This document shows, piece after piece, positions 17,984 to 27,497 of a DNA stretch of 64,000 nt (position 1 is the first letter of the stretch; each line of letters starts with the position of its first letter). Origin of the DNA: Streptomyces sp. NBC_01267. GTDB taxonomy: Bacteria > Actinomycetota > Actinomycetes > Streptomycetales > Streptomycetaceae. Under the pieces are notes generated by a model. That model was not told the DNA's origin and ran no database searches. It was given only the letters and a program-made list of their open reading frames with translations. The translations under genes were made by a program, and so were the position numbers. Location of the stretch: assembly GCF_036241575.1 (NCBI RefSeq), contig NZ_CP108455.1, positions 1,384,501 through 1,448,500 on the forward strand, written 5' to 3'.

Positions 17984-19069
17984 TCAGAACACCACCAGCG
18001 CCCGGCCTCCCCTGCCCGCGATCATGTTCTCGAAGGCGGCCGGAATCCCGTCGAGCGCGATGCGTTCGGTGACCAGCGCGGCCAGGTCGAGGCGCCCCGC
18101 CCGCACATGCCCGGCCAGCACCGGTAGGTCCACCGCCGGGTCGCAGTTCCCGTAGACGCAGCCGGAGAGGGTGCGCCCCCAGTGGAAGATCTCCAGTGCG
18201 TTGAACGTGACCTGCTGGTCCTTGCCGCCGATGCCGACCACCGTGGTGCGGCCACCGCGCCGCGTCGACTCCCAGGCCGTACGGATCGTCACCGCGCGGC
18301 CGACGCACTCGACGGCGACATCCACCCCGGACCCGCCGGTGAGCTTCCGGATGTCCTTGGCCGTCGTGCCGGACGCGACCACGAACTCGGTGGCTCCGGC
18401 CGCCCGCGCCAACTCCTCCTTCTCCGGCGAGACATCGACCGCGACGATCACCGACGCCCCGGCGATCCGGGCGGACTGGAGCGTGGCGAGCCCGACACCG
18501 CCGGCACCGAGGACCGCGACCGTCTCGCCCGCACGGACCCGCGCGGAGTGGTGGATCGCGCCGTACCCGGTGAGGACCGCGCAGCCGAGGAGCGCCGCAT
18601 CGGTGAGCGGGATGCCGTCCGGCACCGGGAGGACGCAGTCGGCGGCGACGACCGTCTCCTCGGCGAACGCCGCGACGTTCAGGCCCGGGTGCAGCTCCGT
18701 ACCGTCGGCCGTGCGGGCGTGGACACGGCCCGCGCCCGCGAGCGCGTTGACGCAGAGCCACACCTCGCCCAGCCTGCACGGGTGGCAACTTCCGCAGGAA
18801 GGTGCCCAGTTGAGCACCACGCCGGTGCCGGGCGCGACATGGGTGACGCCTTCGCCGACGGAGACGACGGTGCCCGCGCCCTCGTGGCCGAGGACGGCGG
18901 GGGTGGGCACCCGCATGGTGCCGTTGGTGAGGGAGAGGTCGGAGTGGCAGACCCCGGCGGCGGCGAGACGGACCCGCACCTGGCCGGGGCCGGGTTCGGG
19001 GAGTTCGATGTCGGTGATCTCCAAGGGAGAACCGACAGCGGGCAGGACGGCGGCGCGGACCACGTTCAC
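17984..19069 (-). CDS. Zinc-dependent alcohol dehydrogenase, MDR class (361 aa)
   Basis: Catalytic zinc ligands are visible as GVCHSDLSL (Cys) and GHEGAGTV (His-Glu). The structural zinc site is complete in CGSCHPCRLGEVWLC. The cofactor loop is LGAGGVGLATLQSA, followed by an acidic VAVDV end of strand typical of NAD(H). The length matches class III-like or mycothiol-/formaldehyde-type ADHs. It is the second gene of an operon behind the aldehyde dehydrogenase (90-nt gap). The pair would oxidise an alcohol to an acid in two steps. The ALDH promoter carries the operator of the convergent TetR. Confidence 0.92.
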   Translation of the reverse strand: MNVVRAAVLPAVGSPLEITDIELPEPGPGQVRVRLAAAGVCHSDLSLTNGTMRVPTPAVLGHEGAGTVVSVGEGVTHVAPGTGVVLNWAPSCGSCHPCRLGEVWLCVNALAGAGRVHARTADGTELHPGLNVAAFAEETVVAADCVLPVPDGIPLTDAALLGCAVLTGYGAIHHSARVRAGETVAVLGAGGVGLATLQSARIAGASVIVAVDVSPEKEELARAAGATEFVVASGTTAKDIRKLTGGSGVDVAVECVGRAVTIRTAWESTRRGGRTTVVGIGGKDQQVTFNALEIFHWGRTLSGCVYGNCDPAVDLPVLAGHVRAGRLDLAALVTERIALDGIPAAFENMIAGRGGRALVVF

Positions 19070-19159
19070 GTACTCCTTGCTCGGAACGGGAGGGCTTGCG
19101 GCCCGGAACCGGAGAACCGGGCCGGAGGTGAAGAGCCGGGGCGGAACCGGAAGGCCGGG

Positions 19160-20554
19160 TCAGAACTGGAGCGACTTGGTCTGGAGGTACTCGGCGAGGC
19201 CGTGCGAGCCGAGCTCGCGGCCGACGCCGGACTGCTTGTAACCGCCGAAGGGGGCACGCGGGTTGAACCGGCCGCCGTTGATGTCGACCTGACCGGTGTC
19301 CATCCGCCGGGCGAAGGCGACGGCCTCCGCCTCGTCCGCGGCCCAGACGGCGCCCGCGAGGCCGTAGACGGTTGCGTTCGCGATCCGCAGGGCGTCCTCC
19401 TCGTCCTCGTACCGGAGGATCGAGACGACCGGGCCGAAGATCTCCTCCTGCGCGATGGTCATCTCCGGGGTGACATCGGCGAAGAGGGTCGGGCTGACGT
19501 AGTAGCCCCGGTCCAGCGGCGCCTCGGGGCCGCCCGCCACGAGCCGGGCGCCCTCCTCGACGCCCTTCGCTATGTAGCCGCGCACGCGGGCCTGCTGCTT
19601 GGCGTTGACCAGTGGCCCGACCCGCTCGCCCGGTACGTACTTGCCGATCGCGGCGGCGGCGAGGGCCACCGCCTCCTCGTACTGGTCGCGGTGGACCAGC
19701 ATCCGCGTCCAGGCACTGCACGTCTGGCCGGAGTTGCCCATGACGTTGGCGATCCCGACATGGACGGCCTTGGCCAGGTCGGCGCTCGGGAGGATCACGT
19801 TGGCGGACTTGCCGCCGAGTTCCAGGGCGACCCGCTTGACGGCCGCGCCCGCGACCGCGCCGATCTGCCGGCCCACGGCGGTGGACCCGGTGAAGGAGAC
19901 CAGGTCGACGCCGTCGTGACCGGCCAGGGCCTGGCCCGCGACGGGACCGGTCCCGGTGACGAGGTTGAACACCCCGGCGGGCAGGCCCGCTTCGCCGGTG
20001 GCCTCGGCGAACAGCTGGGCCGTCAGCGGGGTGTCCTCGGCCGGTTTCAGTACGACCGTGCAGCCCGCGGCGAGCGCCGGGGCCACCTTGGCCACGATCT
20101 GGTGCAGCGGGTAGTTCCAGGGGGTGATCGCGCCGACGACGCCGACCGGTTCGGAGAGGACGGTGGAGTTGCCGACCTTCTCCTCGAAGGGGTAGGTGGC
20201 GGCCAGTTCGGCGTACGACCCCGCGACCAGGGCCGGCAGGCCCGCGTGCACCGTCTGCGAGAACGGCAGCGGTGAGCCGAGTTCCGCGGTGACGGTCTCG
20301 GCGATCTCGTCCTTGCGGGCGACGAGGGCGTCCCGCAGGGCGGCGATCCGCGCGGCCCGCTCGGCGGGCGGGGTCGCGGCCCAGCCGGGGAGAGCCGCGC
20401 GGGCGGCCCGCACCGCGGTGTCCACGTCCTGCGGCGTACCGGCCGGGACCCGGCCGATGACCTGCTCGTCCGCGGGATTCACCACCGCGATGGTGTCCTG
20501 GCCCGCGGCGGCCCGCCACTCGCCGCCGATGTACATCCCGTCGTGGGCCTTCAT
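19160..20554 (-). CDS. NAD(P)-dependent aldehyde dehydrogenase (464 aa)
   Basis: GGAGGAGT immediately upstream of the ATG at 20554 sets the start; the further upstream codons are unlikely to be translated. Conserved parts are the ITPWNYPLHQIVAKVAPALAAG segment, the catalytic Glu in VALELGGKSAN, the nucleophilic Cys in GNSGQTCSAWTRM, and EEIFGPVVSILRY. It converts an aldehyde to the acid in the cytoplasm. It is the first gene of the ALDH-ADH operon, with the 17-bp TetR-type palindrome about 100 nt upstream. The combination with ACAD suggests degradation of an alcohol or aldehyde that ends as an acyl-CoA. Confidence 0.93.
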   Translation of the reverse strand: MKAHDGMYIGGEWRAAAGQDTIAVVNPADEQVIGRVPAGTPQDVDTAVRAARAALPGWAATPPAERAARIAALRDALVARKDEIAETVTAELGSPLPFSQTVHAGLPALVAGSYAELAATYPFEEKVGNSTVLSEPVGVVGAITPWNYPLHQIVAKVAPALAAGCTVVLKPAEDTPLTAQLFAEATGEAGLPAGVFNLVTGTGPVAGQALAGHDGVDLVSFTGSTAVGRQIGAVAGAAVKRVALELGGKSANVILPSADLAKAVHVGIANVMGNSGQTCSAWTRMLVHRDQYEEAVALAAAAIGKYVPGERVGPLVNAKQQARVRGYIAKGVEEGARLVAGGPEAPLDRGYYVSPTLFADVTPEMTIAQEEIFGPVVSILRYEDEEDALRIANATVYGLAGAVWAADEAEAVAFARRMDTGQVDINGGRFNPRAPFGGYKQSGVGRELGSHGLAEYLQTKSLQF

Positions 20555-20657
20555 CGCACTCCTCCAGAGCCTCCGGCGAGGTACCGCCGCGTCGTACACG
20601 CGACGTGACCCCATGAGCCGTTCACGTAGGCCGTCCGCGTGAGTCGTCCAGCACCCA

Positions 20658-20674
20658 AACTAGCGCCGTTAGTT
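20658..20674. promoter_or_regulatory. 17-bp TetR operator upstream of the aldehyde dehydrogenase
   Basis: AACTAGCGCCGTTAGTT is an odd-centred imperfect palindrome with AACTA/TAGTT ends. It aligns with 17163-17179 without gaps, all differences being transitions. It lies 104 nt upstream of the ALDH start codon. Confidence 0.72.
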
Positions 20675-20704
20675 TTCCGGCGCCAGGACACGCCCCGCCA
20701 CGGA

Positions 20705-22045
20705 TCAGACGTCGAGTCCGGGCAGGTCCGCCGGCGCCGGGCAGATCCTGCGCCCGTAGTGGTCGAAGACGTACAGGTGGGCGAGGTCGACGAGGAGCGG
20801 CACCTGCGCGCCGGTCCGCACCCGGAGATCGGGGCTGGTGCGCACCACCAGGTCGCTTCCCCCGAGCGTGGGCCGGTCCGGGGCGTGCACCGGGCGGGGG
20901 GCCTGGGGCTCGTCGAGGACCACGACGGGTCCCGAGACGTGCCGCTCGGCACGCGCCTTGATCCGGTTCAGTACGCCCGGCGGGGGGTTCCTGCGGCGCC
21001 GCGACGGCGGGGCTGCGCGGGGCGACTCCAGGTCGGGTACGACGGCGGGCCGCGAGCCGGTGTCGAGGTGCACCAGCGCCTCGTGCCCCTGGTACTCCAG
21101 GTGCTCGACCAGACCGCTGATCGGGACCTCGCCGGGGCGGGCCTGGCTGGGCGGAGCGATCCGTACGGCCTCCGAGCGCAGGCCCACGATGAGCTGTCTG
21201 CCCTGCTGGATCCGGAGCAACTGGTGGTCGGTACTGAGCGGTTCGGGCAGCCGCAGCCGCTGCCGGCCGAGATCGATCGACATCGCGCCCTCCAGCGGCG
21301 CGTGCACGACGGCCTGCAGCAGATTGATGCGCGGGGTGCCGATGAACGCGGCGACGAAGACGTTCTCCGGCAGTCCGTACGCCTCACGTGGCCGACTGAC
21401 CTGCTGGAGCACCCCGCCGCGCATGACCGCGACCCGGTCCCCGAGTGACATCGCCTCGGACTGGTCGTGGGTGACGTACACGGTCGTGACACCCAACTCG
21501 CGGGTGAGGTGCGCGATCTCGGCCCGCAGATGGTTGCGCAGCTTGGCGTCGAGGTTCGACAGCGGCTCGTCCATCAGGAAGACCGACGGGCGCCGCGAGA
21601 TCGCCCGCCCCATGGCGACGCGCTGCCGTTCGCCGCCGGAGAGCTGGCCGGGGTAGCGGTCCAGGATGTCCTCGATGCCGAGCATCCGGGCGGTCGCCTC
21701 GACCCGCGGGCCGGAGTCCTCCCCGGGTGCCTCGAAGCGGAGCGGGAAACCGATGTTGTCGCGGCTGGTCATGCTCGGGTAGAGGGCGAAGTTCTGGAAG
21801 ACCATGGCCATCCCGCGCTCTCCCGGCGGCAGGTGGTTGGCGTACGCGCCGTCGAGCAGCAGCTCGCCCTCGGTGATGTCCTCCAGCCCGGCCACCATGC
21901 GCAGGACGGTCGACTTCCCGCATCCCGAGGGGCCCAGCAGCACCAGGAACTCGCCCGGTTCCACGTCGAGGGAGACACGGTCCACGGCGCGGACGCCACG
22001 GTCGTAGGACTTGGAGACGCTGCGAAGAGAGATGGCGCGAGACAT
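20705..22045 (-). CDS. MalK/MsiK-like ABC transporter ATP-binding protein (446 aa)
   Basis: The nucleotide-binding domain has Walker A GPSGCGKST, the Q-loop VFQNFALYPSM, the signature LSGGERQRVAMGRA, Walker B VFLMDEPLSNLDAK and the H-loop YVTHDQSEAM. The C-terminal TOBE-like regulatory domain (IVGLRSEAVRIA) is that of carbohydrate importers. No permease or binding protein is nearby, as for MsiK, which energises several sugar transporters in Streptomyces. At 446 aa it exceeds the usual 360-380. The excess is an Arg/Pro-rich insert near residues 345-400 (SRRRRNPPPG to PRPVHAPDRP). That insert is unusual and may be disordered or regulatory. Confidence 0.85.
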   Translation of the reverse strand: MSRAISLRSVSKSYDRGVRAVDRVSLDVEPGEFLVLLGPSGCGKSTVLRMVAGLEDITEGELLLDGAYANHLPPGERGMAMVFQNFALYPSMTSRDNIGFPLRFEAPGEDSGPRVEATARMLGIEDILDRYPGQLSGGERQRVAMGRAISRRPSVFLMDEPLSNLDAKLRNHLRAEIAHLTRELGVTTVYVTHDQSEAMSLGDRVAVMRGGVLQQVSRPREAYGLPENVFVAAFIGTPRINLLQAVVHAPLEGAMSIDLGRQRLRLPEPLSTDHQLLRIQQGRQLIVGLRSEAVRIAPPSQARPGEVPISGLVEHLEYQGHEALVHLDTGSRPAVVPDLESPRAAPPSRRRRNPPPGVLNRIKARAERHVSGPVVVLDEPQAPRPVHAPDRPTLGGSDLVVRTSPDLRVRTGAQVPLLVDLAHLYVFDHYGRRICPAPADLPGLDV

Positions 22046-22107
22046 GGAATTCCGCTCGGGGCGATCAGCGCGACGGCTGTGAACTGATGTGACGACCGGT
22101 CCGCAAA

Positions 22108-24339
22108 CTAACCGCATACCGAGGGGTTGGGAATGGCCTGAACGGACCTTTCCACCTCGACCGGGAATCCGTTCAGCACAGCGGTCCCGGAAAGCGGATC
22201 GATCAGGGAACCGTCGAGCAACTGGTTCACATTGACCCCGGGGCGGGCGGCTGCGACGGCCGTCCGGGTGCCCTTCCTGTCGTGCCCCCAGCCGTGCGGC
22301 AGGCTCACCACTCCGGCCCTGACCGCGTCGGTCACCTCCACCGGTACATCGAGTTCGCCGCCCGCCGAACGGACCCTGGCCCGGTCGCCGTCGGTGAGTC
22401 CGAGCCGGGCGGCGTCCTGCGGAGCGATCTGGAGGGTGCAGACGTTGGAGCCGCCGTTGAGGGCCGGAAGGTTGTGCATCCAGCTGTTGTTGGAGCGCAG
22501 ATGACGGCGGCCGACGAGGACCAGCGGCGCGGGCCGCGCGGTCAGCGAGCGGCGCAGCCGGGGCAGATCGGCCGCGAGGGGGGCCGGGAGGAGTTCGATG
22601 CGCCCGCTGCGGGTCCTGAGCACCTCCGGTACGCGTGGCCGCAGCGGTCCCAGATCGATTCCGTGCGGCTGGTCCACGAGCTGGTCGAGGGTGAGGCCGT
22701 ACGGGCCCAGGCGCAGCATCAGATCGAGGCGCCGTTCGGGCCCGGTTCGCCCGGTGAGCTGCCCGGCCAGTTCCGCGGGTGCGCCCGCCCTGCTGAGCGT
22801 CCGGCCGATGATCGCGGCGTCGACCTGGGCGGGGTCGCTGCCGTGCATCTCCCCCAGGGCCAGGATCAGCCGGGCGTGGATCTCGCTCTCGTCGAGCAGC
22901 CCCGGGTCGAGGGGCACGGCGGGCCGTGAGTAGCGGACCTGGTTGCGCACGGCCAGCGCGTTGAAGACGAAGTCGAAGTGGGCACTCTGCGAGGGCGGCG
23001 GCGGGGGCAGCACCACATCCGCGTGGCGCGAGGTCTCGTTGAGGTACGGGTCGATGCTCACCATGAAGTCGAGCCCGGCCAGAGCCCGGTCGAGGCGCTC
23101 CCCGTCGGGTGCGGAGAGCACCGGATTCGCGGCGATGGAGATCAGGGCGCGGATCTGCCCCTCGCCGGGTGTCTCGATCTCCTCGGCCAGCGCGGTCATG
23201 GGCAGTTCGCCCTTGGCCTCGGGGTGTCCGCTCACCCTGCTCCGCCAGCGGCCGAGTTCGAAGCCCTTGCCGGGGGCCGCGGGGCGCGGTGCCCGGCCGG
23301 TGGCGGAGAGCGGGAAGAGGACGCCGCCCGGCCGGTCGAGGTTGCCGGTGAGGATGTTGAGCACGTCGACCAGCCAGTTGGCCAGGGTGCCGAACTCGAC
23401 GGTGCTGCTGCCGACCCGGCCGTAGACGGCGGCCGTGGGAGCGGCGGCGAGGTCGCGGGCGAGGGTACGGATCGTGACGGCGTCCAGGTCGCAGGGCCCG
23501 GCGACGGCTTCGGGGGTGAAGTCCCGTACGGCTTGCTCGACTTCGTCCAGGTCCTGGACGTGGTCGGTGAGCGCTCCGAGGGCGGTGAGCTTCTCGTCGA
23601 AGAGGGTGTGGACGAGGGCGGCGAGCAGCAGGGCGTCGGCGCCGGGCCGGATGGCGAGATGCCGGTCCGCCATTTTCGCCGTGCGCGTCCGGCGGGGGTC
23701 GACGACGGTGAGGGTGCCGCCGCGGCGGCGGAGCGCCTTGAGTCTGCCGGGGAAGTCCCCGGCGGTGCACAGACTGCCGTTGGACTCCAGGGGGTTGGCG
23801 CCGAGGAGCAGCAGGTGGTCCGTACGGTCCAGGTCGGGCACCGCGATGGCGAGCGGATCGCCGAAGAGCAGTCCGCTGGACACGTGTTTCGGCATCTGGT
23901 CGAGGGTGCTCGCGGTGAAGAGGCTGTGGGTGCCCAGCGCGGCGAGCAGGGCGGGCGGGTAGAGGGCCCCGGCGACGGTGTGGACGTTCGGGTTGCCGAG
24001 GACGACGCCCACGGCGTGCGGACCGTGCTCCTGGATCAACGGCCGCATCCGCTCGGCGATCAGGTCGAAGGCCTCCTGCCAGCCCGCCTGCCGGAGGGCG
24101 CCGCCCTGACGGATCAGCGGGGCGCGCAGCCGGTCGGGGTCGGCGTCGAGCTCGCCGAACGAGGCGCCCTTGGGGCAGATGAAGCCGCGGCTGAAGACGT
24201 CGTCACGGTCACCGCGGGCCCCGGTGACGCTGGTCCCCTCGATGGTGAGGGTGAGTCCGCAGGTGGCTTCGCAGAGCGGGCAGATACGCGGAGCGGTACG
24301 GACCGCGCTGGTGGCGGGTACCTCGTCAGGTGCGAGCAC
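22108..24339 (-). CDS. Molybdopterin-dependent oxidoreductase, formate dehydrogenase alpha-like (743 aa)
   Basis: The N-terminal [4Fe-4S] domain has Cys20, Cys23 and Cys27 (ICPLCEATC), with the fourth Cys in RGFICPKG. The molybdopterin domains follow (LLGANPLESNGSL; ISIAANPVLSAPDG). The C-terminal dinucleotide-binding domain has VLVGRRHLRSNNSWMHN and LPHGWGHD. A GTG start after GGGAGGG is chosen; the long open frame upstream is antisense-like noise. Unlike most enzymes of this family it has no iron-sulfur or membrane subunit beside it and no Tat signal, so it is a cytoplasmic orphan. Operator copy 3 lies 44 nt upstream, tying it to the 3-9 kb catabolic genes. The substrate is unknown. Confidence 0.88.
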   Translation of the reverse strand: MLAPDEVPATSAVRTAPRICPLCEATCGLTLTIEGTSVTGARGDRDDVFSRGFICPKGASFGELDADPDRLRAPLIRQGGALRQAGWQEAFDLIAERMRPLIQEHGPHAVGVVLGNPNVHTVAGALYPPALLAALGTHSLFTASTLDQMPKHVSSGLLFGDPLAIAVPDLDRTDHLLLLGANPLESNGSLCTAGDFPGRLKALRRRGGTLTVVDPRRTRTAKMADRHLAIRPGADALLLAALVHTLFDEKLTALGALTDHVQDLDEVEQAVRDFTPEAVAGPCDLDAVTIRTLARDLAAAPTAAVYGRVGSSTVEFGTLANWLVDVLNILTGNLDRPGGVLFPLSATGRAPRPAAPGKGFELGRWRSRVSGHPEAKGELPMTALAEEIETPGEGQIRALISIAANPVLSAPDGERLDRALAGLDFMVSIDPYLNETSRHADVVLPPPPPSQSAHFDFVFNALAVRNQVRYSRPAVPLDPGLLDESEIHARLILALGEMHGSDPAQVDAAIIGRTLSRAGAPAELAGQLTGRTGPERRLDLMLRLGPYGLTLDQLVDQPHGIDLGPLRPRVPEVLRTRSGRIELLPAPLAADLPRLRRSLTARPAPLVLVGRRHLRSNNSWMHNLPALNGGSNVCTLQIAPQDAARLGLTDGDRARVRSAGGELDVPVEVTDAVRAGVVSLPHGWGHDRKGTRTAVAAARPGVNVNQLLDGSLIDPLSGTAVLNGFPVEVERSVQAIPNPSVCG

Positions 24340-24382
24340 GGGCCCTCCCGGGGCGACAGCGGTGGCACACGGGCGCCCCGAG

Positions 24383-24402
24383 CATACCGACCGGTAGGCA
24401 TG
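24383..24402. promoter_or_regulatory. TetR-type operator, copy 3 of 3
   Basis: CATACCGACCGGTAGGCATG differs from copy 1 (3162-3181) at only two of 20 positions. It lies between the TetR gene and the molybdopterin oxidoreductase, 44 nt before the start of the latter. The neighbouring TetR (24462-25067) or the one at 5531-6127 could bind it. Confidence 0.72.
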
Positions 24403-24461
24403 TACGGGAGGGATCGGGCCGGATCCGGGGACGCGCGCCCACCCCCGGTGCGGGGCCGGTC

Positions 24462-25067
24462 TCAGTCCAGCACCGGCGCGAGGTATGCGTACAGCAGTTC
24501 CCGGGTCTCCCCGATCAGCTCGGTGTCCCCCGACGGCTGGGCGCGGAAGGCGAGTTGGAGCAGGGCGTCGGTGGCCTCGACGCCCACGAGAACCTTGCGG
24601 CGCAGCCTGCCGTCCGCCGCGCGGCCGAGGTGGGCGGCGAGCAGTTCCGAAAGGCGGTCGGCGACCTTCGGATTGGGTTCGTCCACGGCCCCTGGTCCGC
24701 CGAAGTCGACGAACGCGAAGCCGGGGACGGTACGCCGCATACCGAGGTACTCGTCCAGCACGGTGTCGATCACACCACGCCAGTCCGCCGGCGGGACGGC
24801 GCTCAGCCGGTCGGCGACCCGGTCCGCGTAGCCGTCCAGATTGCGCTGGGCCAGGGCGTCGGCCATGGCGCGCTTGTTGCCGAAGAAACGGTAGACGGAG
24901 CCGATGGGGACGGCGGCCCGCGCGGCGACGGCACGGGTGGTCAGCTGCTCGTACCCGCCCTCGTCGAGGATCTCCGCGCAGGCGTCGAGTATCCGGGTCA
25001 GCCGCTCGGCACTGCGCTGCTGGACGGGGACGCGACGGAGCGCGTTCGGATCGGGCATGGGCTCCAT
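24462..25067 (-). CDS. TetR/AcrR regulator (201 aa)
   Basis: The DNA-binding domain is at residues 16-62 (RSAERLTRILDACAEILDEGGYEQLTTRAVAARAAVPIGSVYRFFGNKRAM, described in part). The C-terminal half has a conserved PGFAFVDFGGPGAVDEPN loop typical of a TetR_C family found beside hmgA or oxidoreductase genes. Two ATGs are possible: 25067 and one 9 nt inside the frame (M4). It is divergent from hmgA across 101 bp. The AATCCTA inverted repeat there overlaps the hmgA promoter, so it may repress hmgA and itself. It is followed on the same strand by the molybdopterin oxidoreductase, which has its own operator. Confidence 0.85.
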   Translation of the reverse strand: MEPMPDPNALRRVPVQQRSAERLTRILDACAEILDEGGYEQLTTRAVAARAAVPIGSVYRFFGNKRAMADALAQRNLDGYADRVADRLSAVPPADWRGVIDTVLDEYLGMRRTVPGFAFVDFGGPGAVDEPNPKVADRLSELLAAHLGRAADGRLRRKVLVGVEATDALLQLAFRAQPSGDTELIGETRELLYAYLAPVLD

Positions 25068-25105
25068 GATGCCTGCCGCGCTCCGGCCGCCCGGGAAGTC
25101 TCCCG

Positions 25106-25134
25106 TTGACGGGCGGTAACCGCAATCCTACTGT
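25106..25134 (+). promoter_or_regulatory. Predicted hmgA promoter
   Basis: TTGACG (25106-25111), a 17-nt spacer and TACTGT (25129-25134) fit a sigma-HrdB (sigma-70) promoter. The expected start point is near 25141, leaving a leader of about 28 nt with AGGAG at 25158-25162 before the ATG at 25169. Confidence 0.6.
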
Positions 25135-25147
25135 TGAGCATAGGATT
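25124..25147. promoter_or_regulatory. Inverted-repeat operator over the hmgA -10 region
   Basis: AATCCTA (25124-25130) and its exact complement TAGGATT (25141-25147) are separated by 10 nt. The left arm enters the -10 box and the right arm covers the predicted start point, which is classic repressor geometry. The divergent TetR is the nearest candidate regulator; the downstream GntR is the alternative. Confidence 0.65.
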
Positions 25148-25168
25148 CCTTCGGCACAGGAGCGGGCG

Positions 25169-26506
<1,338 letters not shown>

Positions 26507-26535
26507 GGGATACTCCACCGGAAACGACAGCCGGT

Positions 26536-26549
26536 CGTATGTACGTACG
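26536..26549. promoter_or_regulatory. Candidate GntR autoregulatory site
   Basis: CGTATGTACGTACG is palindromic at 12 of 14 positions and ends 10 nt before the GTG start of the GntR gene. HutC-type regulators often bind short palindromes with G-T/A-C ends overlapping their own ribosome binding site. Confidence 0.4.
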
Positions 26550-26558
26550 GAGACCCAG

Positions 26559-27308
26559 GTGACCGCCTTCGCGCCCGACTCGCTGGTCCTGAACCGCAGA
26601 CTGCCGCTCTGGTACCAGGTCTCGCAGTCGTTGCGCGCCTCGATACTGGGCCGCCGTCCGCAGGACCCGCTGCGGCTGCCCACCGAGGAACAGCTCGCCG
26701 GGCACTACCGCGTCAGTGTGCTCACCATGCGTCAGGCCCTCAAGGAGCTGGAGACCGAGGGGCTGATCACCAGGCACCGGCGGCGCGGCACCTTCATCGA
26801 CCCCGGCGCCCGCCCGAGCGCTCCGCGCCGGCTGCTGGGGTCGATCGACGCGATCGTCGCCCAGCAGTCGGGCGAACGCACGACGGTACTGGGGCACGGC
26901 GCGGTTCCGGTGCCCGGTGAGCTCGCCGAGTACTTCCCCGGCCTGGAGGAGATCGTCGACTACACCCGGCTGCGCTGCGACGGCGACAGCGGGGAGCCCA
27001 CCAACTGGGCGGAGAACGCGCTCCGCCCGGAGATCGCCGCCCGGGTCGACGTCGGCGACCTGGAGCGCTGGCCGATGACCAAGGTGCTGCGGGACGGGGT
27101 GGGGGTGCGGATCAGCCGGATCACCGACACGGTCGAGGCACGGCTCGCGGACCCGGTGACGGCCGACCTGCTCCAGGTCCCGCTGCTCTCGCCGATCCTG
27201 CACTACACCGGGGTGACGTACGACGAGGCGGGTCAGGTCGTCGACGTGGCCCGGATCCGCTACCGGGGGGACCGGTTCTCCTTCTCGGTCACCGTGGAGG
27301 CCCCGTAG
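26559..27308 (+). CDS. GntR-family regulator with UTRA domain, HutC subfamily (249 aa)
   Basis: The winged helix-turn-helix is at residues 14-80 (PLWYQVSQSLRASI, RLPTEEQLAGHYRVSVLTMRQALKELETEGLI, RHRRRGTFI). The UTRA ligand-binding domain runs from about 95 to 245 (TRLRCDGDSGEPTNWAENAL; ILHYTGVTYDEAGQVVDVARIRYRGDRFSFSV). It starts with GTG at 26559, 52 nt after hmgA on the same strand. HutC-type regulators usually sense small acids, amino acids or sugars. The position suggests control of aromatic amino-acid breakdown, but this is inference from adjacency. Confidence 0.9.
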   Translation: MTAFAPDSLVLNRRLPLWYQVSQSLRASILGRRPQDPLRLPTEEQLAGHYRVSVLTMRQALKELETEGLITRHRRRGTFIDPGARPSAPRRLLGSIDAIVAQQSGERTTVLGHGAVPVPGELAEYFPGLEEIVDYTRLRCDGDSGEPTNWAENALRPEIAARVDVGDLERWPMTKVLRDGVGVRISRITDTVEARLADPVTADLLQVPLLSPILHYTGVTYDEAGQVVDVARIRYRGDRFSFSVTVEAP

Positions 27309-27497
27309 GGCCCGTCGGACCCTTCGGACCCTGGCCCCCGTAGGCGCCCCGTCGCGGCGGTGGTCCGCACATGCCTCAGCAGCGTTTTGAGCCTTTAATT
27401 CTTCATGTCGCACGGTGCCCCGTTCCGGAGCAGCGCGCGGGAAGGCTCCTCCAGATCTCGGCGGCCCGCGTGCGCCGGTTCCCGTTGGGAGAGACGC

